A stretch of DNA of 64,000 nucleotides from Episyrphus balteatus (GCF_945859705.1 NC_079138.1:8076874-8140873), one strand, 5' to 3'. Shown: positions 23,633-36,057, numbered from the stretch's first letter. The notes: generated from the sequence alone by a model not told the origin. Numbers and translations: made by a program.

Positions 23633-25440
23633 TTATTTTAGATTGGTTAGGTTAACGTAATTATTCCTATATGAAAACGCTTCTGAAGAAAACCGGATAA
23701 GCAATTTCCAACCACACTCTCCATTAAGAACCGCAAGGCAATCTTCTAATGAAAGGAAACTCTTATTAAAATAAACACGTCGTATTTCCTGTAAAATAGG
23801 ACACGATGCTATTAGATGAAAAACGGTTTCGGCTTCATTCAGATTACACAATGTGCAACTGGGGTAAATATCATTTCTTTGAGGTCTGTAGTTTAGTTCT
23901 AGCATTTCCGTGCGCAGCTTGAATATCAAACTCATCTCGTTAACAGTGAACTCGTTTCAAAAGTAATAAAAAAATTTGCTTTTAGATTCCTTATGAAAAT
24001 TGGAGGTAGCCCAGATTCAATTTGAATGGCATAATTCGGTGTATTCGGTGGGAGTCTAAAGATTCGTTTGAAAAACTATCTCTGAATCGTTTCCATCTCT
24101 TCTGCTTCTTTGTATCCGTAAACTTCATTACCATAACAAAAACAGCTCTTAATGGTTGCATCGAACACTTTAAATTTTGAAGCCGGGTCAATACTTTTGT
24201 TTTTGAAAAAGTTTGACCACATGCAGTTGATAGCTGTTTTAGCTGCGGATAATTTGTCTTTTATGTGAACTCGAAAATTCAAATTGTGTGAAATGGTGAA
24301 GCCTAAATTTTTGAAATGTTGAACTACTTCTATGATAGAACCATTGAGATTCCAAGTGCGATCGTTCCCTGCTCCACGGTTCTGGGGACGAAAAATCATA
24401 ATTTTAGACTTCGAAGTATTGATCTTTAAATCCGACAGATCACAATATTGTTTCAACTTATTAATTTAAAGTTGAAGTGTCACAGGGTTATCCGTCAAAA
24501 TCACGAGATCATCCGCGTAAAGCAACACTTTAATCCTCAACATCGTTAATAAACAGAGAAAAAATTAACGGACTCAAAATACAGCCCTGTGGAACTCCCG
24601 TATCGGACATAAATTCTTTGGACTTGTTCCTGCCGTTCGAAACCACAGCAGTCATATTGAAGAGAAGTTGCTCATATACTTTTATAAATTTGGTCGATAA
24701 CCCAATACCTGCGAGTTTGAATAATAGCGAGCGTCTGTTGATTGTGTCAGAAGCCGCTTTAAAGTCAACGAAAAATGCATAAAGATTTGTTTTTTTTTTC
24801 TTTAAAACGTCTATCAACACTTGTGAGCGCAAAGATTTGGTCGACTGTTGAAAGATTAGCTCTAAAACCAGCTTGAAAGCAGCTTATTTTGTTATTAGAT
24901 TCAACCTAATTCGTAAGTCTTAAATACAGAACTTGAGTGAATAGTTTCCTAAGAGAACTGAGAATGGAAATTTCTCTATAGTTTTCAGCAAGATTTGGGT
25001 CACCTTTTTTAAAAATTGCAAAGATAGGCGAAGACCGGAAACAAACTGGAATACCCTCTTTATCAAACATTTCATTAAACAATACTAGAATATATTCCAA
25101 TAACATTGGAGTGGCATTTTTGTAGAACTCGGCTGGGATACCGTCTAAGCCTGAAGCCTTATTATCTTTCATTTTCTTAAGTGCAACAAGCAGTTCCATC
25201 ATTGAGAATGGAACATCCAATTTATCAATATATACGAATGGTAATGCGAAACTTACAGACATTTGGGATGGGTCCGGGAGTAAAAGTTTTTCCAAATATG
25301 ATGCCATTACGTCAACACTAATAGAGGACATATCTGCCTTATTGTGACCACCTAAAATGCGCACGTTTTTCCAAAATACTCTAGGATCCTTGCTTTTAAT
25401 CAGAATTAAAGCTGAGTTTTCTAGAAGGAGTTGTTTTTTT
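23633..25440 (-). pseudogene. LINE ORF2, reverse transcriptase and C-terminal zinc finger
   Basis: In order on the minus strand: linker (DPRVFWKNVRILGGHNKAD), KASGLDGIPAEFYKNATPM, SSPIFAIFKKGDPNLAENYR, YAFFVDFKAASDTINR, DTGVPQGCILSPLIFSLF, then the catalytic region around 24500, LKINTSKSKIMIF, HFKNLGFTISHNLNF and a C-terminal CTLCNLNEAETVFHLIASC finger (C-x2-C-x8-H-x4-C). Broken by several frameshifts and stops (about 24450-24530, 24840-24900, 23940-24000). It copied the LINE RNA at the nick site in the family's life cycle; this copy is dead. Confidence 0.85.
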
Positions 25441-25559
25441 TTTGCTTACACAGGTTTGAAGTGAGTATTTGCTTGCAAATACAAAGATTTAAAACCCAAG
25501 TTATTCGTTTCTCTAAAAAGATTTAGCAATTTAAAGGATTTCTCTCTACTTTTCCTACA

Positions 25560-27480
25560 CTGCCGTGTTAAGCAAAAAGGGCGCATATCCATTTTTGTAG
25601 TTTTGAGATACCTAAATGAATTTTAGTGTTTGTGGATTTCGCACCCTTAAATTAATTATTTTTCAAAATTTAAAAAAATGATATATTTGTTTTAAAAAAG
25701 TGTATTTTTTATAGCATTCATGATTTTATTATATGTTGTGTATTTTAAGAGAAAATGGACATACGCCCTTTTTGCTTAGTAAAACACATAAGATGTGCAA
25801 TGCCGTGCTAAGCAAAAAGGGCGCATATCCACTTTTGCAGTTTTTATTAAATTGAATTTTATTGTTTCTGGTTTTTGCACCTTTTAATTAAATATTTTAA
25901 AAGAATATGGAGAAACCTACGCCTTTTTTTAATAAGTAAAACACATAAAGAGTGCAAATGTGCTCTTTTGGATATATGAAAAGATTCGGAAAAATTGCCA
26001 TAATTTTGTATTTGACTTAATCAAATAAAATAAAAAATGTCTCATAACATTTCATAAGCAAAAATAGACATTAATTCATAATTACAAAAATTAAATAACA
26101 TAAAAAAAACAAACAAACAAAAAAAAACATCAAAAACAATAATTCAACATGAAACATACTAAGTAATTTACTAAAAATGGTTTAGCTTCTCAGTCATTTT
26201 CCAAACAAAACGGGAAGTGTTTTCCAGATATTAAGCCAGTTTTCTGGTAAAATCTGGCTTATTTTTTGGATAAGATCTATTTTTCTGGTTAACGAGATAC
26301 CTCGGGGAATTTGTTTCGCGACAGGCATTTTGATCCCATATTTTATGAAATTTGCTTTCAGAAAACTTAATTCGGTATTACGCACATAATACTTGGGTTT
26401 TACCACCAAGGGCAAAATTTTTTTTTATGGGATGCTTCAAATTATGACCGGTTTTTTCTGCTTTACTTTTACAGTCGAAAAATTTTTCATTAATCTGTTA
26501 AATCTTTTTATGCTTTCTTATCACTTTCATTCGAGAAGTAAATATGTATTTCATGTGGTTTAAGGAACTTGTCACTTCACTATCAATGCTTGGCGGAAAT
26601 TCATTTGCCTGAGGGCCGACACATTTGCGAACAACATAGTGACAAAATTGTTATTTGTATATTTTTCTATCAAACAAAATGATTGCCACAACAAATTTTT
26701 CGGGAAATTCGTGACAAATTTTGAAAAAACTCCAGACAGTTCATTGTTATTACCATTTTTTTATGATCCCACAACTTGACATTTCAAAAAAATATTTTTG
26801 TGACACAGCATTTACACAATTGTCAAGTGGTCATTTACAAAATTGAAATAGGTACCTGATGGTAAAAAGATTCGGCCGACATAAATATTATTATATTTTA
26901 TCGTTTATTTTACATACATATATTAAATCCAAAAAAAGTATTCAAAGTTACTTCTGAAATAACGAAAACTACTTTTTAAATGGTTTTTATATCCTTTTTT
27001 TTTTGAAGATTGTTGAAGACTTTTTTTTTTGATAATATTTTGTGTGTAAAAATTTTCAAAATTTTTCAAAAACGAATTAATCTACATATTTAAACAAAAT
27101 TTTACCCCTTTTGAAAAATTTGATTTAAAAAAAAAAATTGAAATTAAAAAAAAAATCCGAAATTAATATTTTTTAAAAGTTTTCTTAATATTTAAATTAA
27201 AGTTACTGATTTTAAGTAAAAACGCGTATGAACCAACAAAGTTGTGAGATACTATGTAAAAATGGACTCATACGCAAAGAATTATGGCTTATGTGCCTTT
27301 TTTGCTTAGTAAATGGTTCATACGCCCTTTTTGCTTAGTATCATGATAGAAAATGGATATGCGCCCTTTTTCATTTGCGGTTTTGGGCTATTTCAAGTTG
27401 GAAATGCGATTTTTTTATCTCGCCCAAAAATAAAGTGCTGCTTAACGTTTTCAAATATGCCGCAAACTCATTTTTTTGAT
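25560..27480. repeat. Insertion built of inverted AAGCAAAAAGGGCG repeats
   Basis: Separates the endonuclease from the linker of the LINE. The word TTAAGCAAAAAGGGCGCATA or its complement occurs at 25572, 25765, 25812, 25920 (decayed), 27290, 27325 and 27365 in alternating orientations, each next to AAAATGGA or complement. Looks like tandem and inverted copies of a ~240-bp MITE (ends GCCGTGTTAAGC). The 1.2 kb between 26000 and 27200 is AT-rich with no recognised content. Target duplication not resolved. Confidence 0.55.
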
Positions 27481-27488
27481 TTTTTTGA

Positions 27489-28237
27489 TCAGTAAAGAAC
27501 TGATTTTGATTCAATCCAACGAAGTTTGTTTGAGTCGTTTACAATTTCGCGCCGAATGTTACAATCTAGGGTTTTAAACTCACATGATACACAAATGGGA
27601 AGGTGTGTTGAATAGTTAGCTGGACAAACCTCGAAATCTTTTATAGTATGAAGCCAATCCCCTTTTGCTAAACAAAAATCAATTACTGAACAGCCCTGGC
27701 TAGAAATAAATGTAAAATTGCCAATACTATCACTTTTAGAAGTCCCATTTAAGATATGAAAACCAAAATCCTCAACCAAATCCATCACGCATTTTCCATT
27801 TGAATTAATGCATCCGTCTAAAGAATTTCTTTCACATAAAAATTCCCTATCCGACTATTGAGATCACCAATTACTAAAATATTATCATTATTTTGATTTA
27901 TAAGAAAATTATAAAGATCTTCAAATTCCGGTTTCCAATTTCCATAATTCAGGTAAATAGGGACTATTATGTAATTTTTCGAATTAATGACACATTCTAT
28001 TATAATTTTGTTTTCGCTTGTTTTGAAATTAATGTTTTTATTTGAAAAATTATTTTTAATACCACAAAGTATGCCACCGCTGGCTCGGCCAAGTCTATTA
28101 TTTCTAATAGCTGGAATCCATCTTAGGTTAAAACCTTCAAAGTATTTCAGATATTGCAACTCCTTACCCTCTTCTACAAACGTTTCTAGTAATATAAAAA
28201 TATCATAACTTAAAATTAATTGAAAAAAATCCGGCAT
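27489..28237 (-). pseudogene. LINE ORF2 apurinic-type endonuclease
   Basis: Reads MPDFFQLILSYDIFILLETF, LRWIPAIRNNRLGRASGGIL, ENKIIIECVINSKNYIIVPIY, ILVIGDLNSRIGNF (GDLN motif), FGFHILNGTSKSD, FTFISSQGCSVIDF (SxIDF) and NYSTHLPICVSC (the usual SDH reads STH). These are the APE-like endonuclease motifs that nick the target DNA. One frameshift near 27790-27820 divides it. Belongs to the LINE at 22846-31211. Confidence 0.85.
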
Positions 28238-28325
28238 GAGTAATTTGTTTTTAAGTCCTGTAACATTATAACAAAAAATATTTAGTTTAAAAAAATGTAA
28301 GTTAATATTATGGCAGACGGCATCC

Positions 28326-30877
28326 CTAGGATAGGGAATGATGAACGTTGCTTAATCTGCGACACGAACCATGTTGACTGTTCCCATAACGACTCCCAGA
28401 GGGCTCTTGTATGGCATTGGAGATATTATTGACGTTTATGTTGTCAAAAAAGCACATTGAATCATCACCAAAGGTTGTTTTGATAAATGACAGTTCATCA
28501 GTTGTTGTTATTTTCAACCCTCGCACAGTGTGGCCAATCACGAATCTAGCTGGACAAAATTAATAACTCGCGTTAAATCGACTTTTTTTCTAAACAGTTT
28601 TAAACAAATGAATGTGAATAGATAAAATTCTATAAAAAAGAAATATTTTTTAAAAAGAAATCTATAATTTCTGCAAAAAGTGGGTCAAAATAGTGATGAA
28701 GAAAATGCATTTTTATAGTATTTGAATTTATGTTTCCGTAAACGTATTCTATGATTGGATATACTTAATTATTTTAAAAAACGCTTGAAAAATCTCAATA
28801 AATAAAAGCTCTATTGCTATTTACGAAAAAAGAGAGGCGGAATAATTAGTTTTTATTAAGAAATAGAACTTTTACACACGTTTTTGACAGGTGACATATA
28901 TGATTTATTTTCTCATTATCATGCTTTAAATTAAAATTTTAGCAATGATTTTAATTAAATATGCTTCACAATCATAAAAAATGGCATCACCTTTAAAAAT
29001 ATCTGCAGATAATTTAAAAAAGTAACTCCTTTTTGTGCGATGCAAACTTGAAACAGAAGGGCCTATTAAAAACAACTGTGTTTATATTACCTTCGATGTT
29101 TTTCAAGCTAATAATTCTCTAAATTTCTTCGTGACCCTATTTCTGGCCTTTTACACTTGCTTGCTTTTTGCATTGAACTTGTTTAAGATGTTCCGACAGA
29201 AAAGCATCATTCATCAATGATAATGCCTCATTAGTTGAAAATTCCAGTAGTTTAGTAGTTCCAGAGGATCAGAATTTAATTTTTTATACATTTTGATCCT
29301 TCACTCATTTCAATAAATCCTTTCCGGTATTATTGGAAAATGCTTTTTCAATTTTGCGGAGAGCGATTCTGCTGATTTTAACTATTTTCTAATGGATAGG
29401 TGCACTTAGGAGACTTTTAACCTTCCGTTTGTTATATTTTTCCCGTTTTTTTAGTTTTTAAAAATTCTTTTCTACTTTTGTTTCACTATCTACTGTTTTT
29501 GTTTATTTAGTTATCACATAATATTGGTCAAGCAAAATGAAATTCATGTTTAAAGAGCGGTCCAATGTTTCTTCCACCTTTTTTGTCTTTTTTTTTCGCT
29601 TAACTTGAAGCACAAAACTTTTATATATGTTTTTAATTTTTCTTTATTGTCAAAAATGTTCCAAAGATGATACCTGCTCATTAAAAGATAAAAAAAACTG
29701 TCTTTTCGATCTTATTTGGCAGTTTTGACACATTTTTCGAAAATTTGTTTTTTTTGAAAATCTTGACTTCATTTTGAAAAGTGAAAAAAGTTGTATGTCG
29801 GTCGAGAAAACGCGAGACATGTAAATAGCTAATCTTAATGACAACACTCCACAATACATTAATTAATTAATTTCAGACCGGAAAAATGCGGAAAAATTAA
29901 CTTTACCTCTAATTGAAAAACAAAGATATTTTTTTTTTGCACTTCCTAGCCTTCTTATAGAATTTTTTTTTTTTTAAATAGTTGCAATATTAATTAATAA
30001 ATAAAAATTAAAACACTTTACCTCCAAATGTAGATTAACAATTAAAAAAAACAATTAGAACCAAAAAACTACCACAGCGTTTTTAATCGTCAACCAAACT
30101 CAAGCGAAAAATAGAATACTTTGTATTATCTCCATCCAACTGTTAACAAGAACCAACTTTCAAGCTTAGCTTACGCTAATCCGAGATGAAAACAAAAAAA
30201 CCAAACATGAATTACAGTTACCCATTTTATTGAGAAGCTCAACTCATGATTTAAAATCATGTGGCTAAACTTTTTTTTTTCTATTTTGTCCAGTCAGATT
30301 GGCGAATTACCACACTGTGCCTCGTAGCGAATCGTATGAGAACGTAAAATCCGATATTTTAAGTTTAGATCCTCGGATAACAATTTTTGCTTGTGGGTTT
30401 TTTTCCAAAAGCTTACTCTTGATATCGAAAAGAGTTCTCCTTTTTTTCGATGTACTACAATTCCAGTTCCCTTAAGCTTCGGCGCGGCTTCTACAATTTT
30501 CTGTGCAGTGTTTCTGTTATTGAAGTTTAAAACCATGGTGGTTTTGTTGTTGTGTCGGTTTGTAAACTCGTGTGTTTTATCAAAAGGCAATTCTGACAAG
30601 TTTGTTTTGCTTGCTAATCCTTGTCTGCTTTCTCATCTGGGGGTAGATGCAATACAACTATATTTTCGTTCGCTTTTTGATGTAGCATTTCCAATTGCTT
30701 CTCTAGTGCTTCGCAATAGTTTTCAACGGTGGTTAAGCGTTCCGTAAGGTGTTGGTTTTGGGACCGCAAGAGCTGTATTTCAGCTGAGACAGCAGAGACA
30801 TCGGTTTTTGTTGCTATATTTTGTTGATGCTCCGCCAGGCAACCGTCGACAATAGATTTTATTTGAATTGCATCCAT
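28326..30877 (-). pseudogene. LINE ORF1 (coiled coil and RRM-like), split by Transib-like element
   Basis: Starts MDAIQIKSIVDGCLAEHQQN at 30877. Residues ~20-70 have heptad-like spacing (LLRSQNQHLTERLTTVENYC, EALEKQLEML), a coiled coil. After a frameshift near 30600 comes a basic single-strand-binding-like part (TMVLNFNNRNTAQKIVEAAP, FWKKTHKQKLLSEDLNLKYR). The frame breaks at 30320 where the Transib-like element sits and resumes, one base shifted, at 28523 with GLKITTTDELSFIKTTFGDD. ORF1 proteins of LINEs bind the element RNA. Inactive here. Confidence 0.7.
28524..30319. mobile_element. Transib-like element with V(D)J-signal-like ends
   Basis: Both ends read CACAGTG, then exactly 23 bp, then a nonamer: ACAAAATTA on the left (28554-28562) and ACAAAATAG on the right, inverted (30281-30289). 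The spacers both close with CTGG or GACTGG. A GC-rich 5-bp duplication CCTCG flanks the element (28519-28523 and 30320-30324). Transib transposons, the relatives of RAG1, are known for 5-bp duplications and recombination-signal-like ends. The 1.8-kb interior is AT-rich with no RAG1-like frame, so it is non-autonomous. It disrupts LINE ORF1. Confidence 0.8.
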
Positions 30878-31211
30878 CTTTTCGGGGCTTTTATGCAGTT
30901 AGACGTTTTTTTGTGTTAATTTTTTGCTGTTTGGGGATTTGTTTGGCGATATTTCCGCCAATTTCCTCTTCCCTTGCATAAAAAAAAAAAAAATGGCTGC
31001 CTTTTGTTCAAAATTCAAAAGTTTAACTTATCCTATCTTTTGAATAATGTTGTGTGCAATATTCCACTTAATTGGTGTGTAATTTAGTTTCAAAATTGTT
31101 GTCAAACAAAAATTTTATATTAATTAGTTTTGATTTAAAAAATAAAAATAATTTAATCAGAGGACTAAGAAACTTTGACTTTCACTTATCTCTCTCACTC
31201 TTTCACTTTTT

Positions 31212-31820
31212 TTCCATATATATGGACCCCTAACAGACACCTGCGGACAACCTCTTTCAACATTAATAGAAACAGAACCAACCGGGCTGACAGCATGAGC
31301 AGTTCTGCCAGAGAAGTAGCTCCTCCAGATGCCAACCTCACGACAGCCGACCTCGACGAGCCTGCGTTCAACCACAGACCAGTCAAGGTAGTCAAATGCA
31401 CCCTTGAAGTCGATAAAGATCCCCAGAACGTATTTGCTAGAGGCACTTTCAACGCAACTCAGAACGCGGAGCCACGCATCTTCGACACTGCAACCTTGTT
31501 TAAAACCGAACTGGAATGGGCACTGCTGAGGGACGCTCTCCATTAGTCTGTCAACCAAGACCATTTCGAGCACTTTTCCAAGTACTGGAAGAAGACTGAT
31601 TCCACGATAAGATCTAGGATTAGTCCTGACCCTATCGGTAGACTTCAAAAGAATCGTCACCTTGGCAGATTTCCATTCCAGGGGAAAATAATTCTCCCTG
31701 AAACAGCTCGAGTACAAAGCCATCAGGTATTCTGGGATTGCCGCCCAGATGGCTTTCACCATCCCGCCAGTCAAACCATCAAATCCTGGTGACTTTTTCG
31801 ATTTAAGTCTAGCCAATTTC
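31212..31820 (-). pseudogene. R1 ORF2, first half of reverse transcriptase
   Basis: ARLKSKKSPGFDGLTGGMVK opens the fingers domain, followed by LEWKSAKVTILLKS, SYRGISLLPVLGKVLE, QFGFKQGCSVEDAW and YVLGIFIDFKGAFD (first catalytic aspartate). It ends with ERGCPQ(V)SVRGPYIW, the GCPQG block with a G-to-V change, where the 8.4-kb LINE inserted. A strong R1-clade match in motif order and spacing. Confidence 0.85.
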
Positions 31821-32395
31821 TCCCTCCCTTACTATGGGAGCAGGTTCATTCAAGTCCATAGAAATACTCATTGACCAGTCCCCCTGGGAAAGAAGGACTT
31901 CATTAGGGCAGCAACAGTGTCCTTCCATGATGTGAGGACAAGCCCCCCATCATGAATGGTCCCTATCTCCAGAGATTTCCTCCCCCGAGTGACACGGTAG
32001 AGATGGCCCAATTATCATCACGGTGTAACTCAGGGAAGGACTTCCACTCATCATTCTTGCTTTGAGTCAGCAGTCTTTTGTATTCTGTCATGGCCAACCT
32101 TAGGGCAAGCTTTGACTGATCCAAGTCAGCTAACCCACGACGCCTGCAATCTCCTCACATACAGGCGCATGGATTGGAGTTCAGATGTCCGCCACTTGAC
32201 TCTCCTTGGATTCACCTTACGGATCCTCCTGAAGAGCCGGTTGTTAACATCGCATACACAATCATTAAGCATAGCAACCTTATCATCGACCCCCAAACTT
32301 TGAAAGGCTTCAAGTGACATAGACATGGCTCCTCTTGCAACTTCAGACTGGTATAATCTCCAGTCCACGTTGTGCAAATGCCAGCTCCTCACATT
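31820..32395 (-). pseudogene. R1 ORF2 endonuclease-to-RT linker
   Basis: RSWHLHNVDWRLYQSEVARG, then AMSMSLEAFQSLGVDDKVAM and LFRRIRKVNPRRVKWRTSEL, nearly identical to 57500-57720. After 32126 the frame breaks (EASWVS then stop) and runs on with stops to 31820. It joins the LINE 3' end at about 32396. Confidence 0.75.
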
Positions 32396-34446
32396 CGTGG
32401 TACACTGGTTTTTAAGACAGTTTTTAATCTATTTTTTTTAAAGTTTAAATCAAAAAGGTTTGAATTTAAATTTAAAAGCCATAATTTGTTCGGTGTGGTG
32501 GAATATTCATTAGGTCCATGCATCGGAGGCTATAAGCACCCCCTCGATAGTTAAAACCAACAGAATTAAGTTAATTTGGTGCATCAATTACGCCTGTGAT
32601 TAACTGGTGAATCAAGATTATATCATTGTTAACCCTCCTTTGAGCCAAAGTTTGAATCTGAAGGAGATTAATCCGATGTTCATAAGGAGGAAGATTATAA
32701 GGATCAGACCATGGCAGTCCTTTTAAGGCGAAACGAATGAAATTACGTTGTACTGATTCCAGTCTTACATTATGGGTCTCGTAAAAAGGAGTCCAGACTT
32801 GCGATGCGTACTCAAGGTGGGGGCGTACTAAACAATTTTAGAGGGAAAGAGTCACATAAGGATCTTGAAATTCTTTTGACCAACGCTTCACGAAACCTAA
32901 CATAGAGAAGGCCTTATTCACGATGACGTTGATATGGTCGCAAAAATCAAGATTATAACTAAAATTAATCCCTAGGTCTTTAAAGCTCTGAACACGCTGT
33001 AATGTGTGTTGGGATATTTTATATTCATACAAACTAGGAGCACGTTTTTTAGAAAAAGTCATTGTCTGACATTTTATTGGATTCAAAACTAAGCTATTCT
33101 TACTACACCATATAGAAAAATGATTAATGTCCTCTTGCAGAAGCCTCCGATCATTAACCGATTTGATACTTTTATAAATTTTCATGTCATCTGCAAAAGT
33201 GAGAATTTCGCTATGGTGAATACATAATGGGGCATCATTTATAGCTAGAATAAAAAGAAGAGGTCCTGAATGACTTCCTTGCGGAACACCTGATTTTGCG
33301 ATGAACGATTTTGAGAGAGCGTCTCTGAACTTCACTTGATAAGATTTATTTTCAAGATAAGAAGAAATCCAATTAACGAAGCCTAAAGGGAAACCTAGAG
33401 TTTTTAATTTAAATTTGATAATGTCATGAGAGAGTTGGTCAAAAGCCTTAGAATAGTCCGTATAGATACAGTCAAGTTCCTGTGCACTTTTTAACGTAAC
33501 TTATGTAAAAAAGTAAGCAAGTTTGTAACCGTCGATCGATTCTGCATAAAGCCATGCTGTTGAATGCATATAATATAATTCTTTTATAGTGGAACGCCAA
33601 GCTATCGCAAACAACTTGCTCAAAAAGCTTTGGAATACAAGACAGCTTAGATATGGGTCTGTAATTGACTATATTGGATTTATCTCCTTTTTCAAAAACA
33701 GGAGTAATAAACGCTTGTTTCCAAATGCTCGGAAATTTACCTAACTTGAGAGATAATTCAAAAATAAGTTTAAGTGGAAGAGATAAAATTGACCTACAAT
33801 TTTTCAAAACTGCTGCAAGAATACCGTCTGGCCCGACAGAATAATCTTCATGTAGTAATGAAAGAAAATGGGATACCTTACAAGTATCAATTTAAATATT
33901 ATTAAATGTAACTTGTGGGCAATTTTCTAAATAACGGAAGTAATCTAAGTCTACATTGGCGGGTATGTCAATAAAAGATTGACTGATTGAAGTTAGTCGC
34001 AAAAGCATCGCAAATATCTAAAGTACTCTTTAAGATGTTGTTTTTATAACTGAAATTGACTGGATAGCCATCTGATTTCTGTTTCACATTAACAAATTTC
34101 CAAAAATATTTAGGATATTGCTTGAGACTATTTTCCATAGAACTAAGATAATCTGCATATAAGTTATTAGAGAGGGTTTTAAACTCTCGAAAACTTGAGA
34201 TATAAATTTCTTTATTTCCTGGGCACATAGTTCTTAGATAATTTTTCCAAGCTTTGTTTCTCTTATTTCAAAGAATCTTTAGCTCTTTTGTATACCAAGA
34301 ATGAGAAACGTTAGAATATTTCGATCTTTTTGTGGGACTATTTCGCTTATACAATTGTTTAAAAAAACACGGTAAAAGTGAGAAACAGTTATCAGATGTA
34401 TTGAGAATGTCGGAAAGCTGCTGATAATTAGCCTTACGAAAGTTAA
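32396..34446 (-). mobile_element. Jockey-type LINE, 5'-truncated (linker, RT, 3' UTR)
   Basis: Minus strand: linker (FNFRKANYQQLSDILNTSDN; NSLKQYPKYFWKFVNVKQKS), then ILSLPLKLIFELSLKLGKFP, WKQAFITPVFEKGDKSN, NYRPISKLSCIPKLFEQVVC, AKSGVPQGSHSGPLLFILAI, ILTFADDMKIYK (FADD catalytic motif), SLVLNPIKCQTMTFSKKR and FKDLGINFSYNLDFCDHIN, ending at GFVKRWSKEFQDPYVTLSL. Stops and frameshifts occur at 33340-33475 and 33820-33965. The R1 sequence that should lie between its flanks (~440 bp of endonuclease) is missing, so insertion came with a deletion or into a deleted copy. Confidence 0.8.
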
Positions 34447-35073
34447 AAAAATACGAAGTGTCTGCACAAAAGCAGTCTACCAAAGCTACCCTCGACATTG
34501 ACACACACGCGAAACCTCCCGTTGGAACTCCTGTAAGGTAAGCTTACATAAGTTTAACTTATGCAGCTCACTCAAAAATTCCTCGGGAGAAATTCGTTTC
34601 TCCACACCCTGAACCACAAGGGACATACCCTTCCTGGATTCTGCAGATAAACCAACCTCCTCAAGCTTGTTATGCCCAAGGAAGGTGTACCGTTCGGCTA
34701 TAGAGGGCATGCAGACAACAACGCCCCCCTGCTTGTCAGGGCGCACAGTATGCACCCTGACACCCACAGCAGGCACCAGCTCATCTACCACCCTCCTCTT
34801 TACTTCAGCAGGGGTGTCATTTTCCCCCAACCCTGACCACCAACGACCACGTCTCCGTTGGCTTACTGGCTTCGACATCAGGTAGTAAAACCTGTGTTTT
34901 CACCACCAAACCACTAGAGACAGCAGCCGACCTGTCAATTTGGATGAACGAAGGACCACCTCAACGCCAACGGGGACACCTAAGGACCTGGCAGGCCCAC
35001 TTGGCCCAGCAGTCCCTTTTCAGGCTCCCTAGCAATAACAGAAGTTCCACCTTCAAATCCTCCCCCTGAGTCT
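34447..35073 (-). pseudogene. R1 ORF1 middle segment fused to an endonuclease scrap
   Basis: GGTSVIAREPEKGLLGQ, then (after frame changes) KRRVVDELVPAVGVRVHTVR, KQGGVVVCMPSIAERYTFLG and KRISPEEFLSELHKLNLCKL match the ORF1 at 40035-41718. At 34505 ORF1 jumps to CVNVEGSFG from ORF2. About 900 bp (ORF1 zinc knuckles and ORF2 start) are deleted. Confidence 0.75.
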
Positions 35074-35258
35074 TGTTGCTGGTTAGTGGAGGGGAGAGGA
35101 GCGTGGAAGAGGAAGAGTCGATAAGGCAGTAAGACTACTATACCGTGACAGGAACATCTGGAAAAGGAAAGAGGAACACCAGGAAAAAGGGAAAGAGTGT
35201 CTACTCCCGAAAACTTGTCGGATGTGGGGGGGATCTTGTTCCCGGAAGTAAACTTCAC

Positions 35259-35401
35259 CAGCAGCCAAAAACATAAATCAGGCCGATAACTAAAACAAAA
35301 ATCAAAATTTGACGCGGACGGACGTTCACCACACCAAGGGCACTGCCGGTGTTATTGCAGTGTGGCCTTTTACCCACCCAACCATGAGAATCCTCGGCCA
35401 T
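35259..35401 (-). CDS. Possible first coding exon of a type II membrane protein
   Basis: ATG at 35401 in a good fly context (CCAAAATGG) opens 47 codons and ends at a GTGAAG donor in phase 2. The N-terminal 30 residues are polar (MAEDSHGWVGKRPHCNN...) and are followed after RPRQ by a ~17-residue hydrophobic helix, ILIFVLVIGLIYVFGC. A short cytosolic part with one membrane anchor is typical of Golgi enzymes, but no family is recognised and no next exon was found. If unspliced, the frame stops one codon after the helix (48 aa). It sits inside the 4.5-kb segment, so it may be a captured or displaced host exon. Confidence 0.3.
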
Positions 35402-36057
35402 TTTGGATTCTCCCAAACGTTGTCGTTCCAGTAGAGATCAGGTCCTTACCATCGTTGAAACTCGGCTTCCATCTGCATTCCTAAAAATTTCTTTAAAGAA
35501 TCATTGTTTCACCCAAGTGAAACAGAAACAAAACGACCAAAAAGTTTCTTTTTTTTTCCAAAACATGGGCGTCTTTCAGTTTATTTTCACATATTTGAAT
35601 TTAAGAAAAAAATCAACAAAAAGTAAATTAAATTAACAAAAATAATTTGTAACAAAATAAATTAACAAACAAAAAATAACTAACCAAGAAAACCAGAAAA
35701 AAGCTAAGCAAAACAAAAGAAAAATGTAACAAAAAAAAACGATTCCTTTTTTAGGCAATGAACAAAAAAACAATTAGGATAGCCTTTGTGGTACTTACCT
35801 AAATTTAAAAACAAAAAAACGTCCCAGGATTCCCTACCCCTAGAGAGCTCTTTGGAGGTTGGTTTTTTTACCCCTAGGAAAAATGACAAAAAAATTTCAG
35901 AAAATCGCGCTGACCCCGAGGAATGATTTTCTATCATTTACAATATAAATTAAGATTTTAGAATTTTAACCCTAGTTTACATCCTGGGGTGTGATACACC
36001 CCAGACGACTTTTAAATGCTTGTAACTTTTTAGAAAATCAGTTTTTCGACTTGGGAT

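Larger units (their letters stand above)
22846..31211 (-). mobile_element. LINE inserted into R1, 10-bp duplication
   Basis: Both borders carry TTCCATATAT (22836-22845 and 31212-31221). Removing the insert rejoins the R1 frame as GPYIWNLMMH. The 3' end (TTATTATTATTTATTT complement) is at 22846 and the 5' end near 31211, so the copy is near full length. Order on the minus strand: ORF1 (30877-30320, continuing 28523-28326), endonuclease (28237-27489), linker and reverse transcriptase (25560-24076), C-terminal zinc finger (23935-23633). It is itself interrupted by a Transib-like element and by a repeat block. Clade not settled. Confidence 0.85.

Noticed and set aside
31175..31546. 123-codon plus-strand frame
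   Set aside because: Antisense shadow of the R1 reverse transcriptase at 31212-31816.
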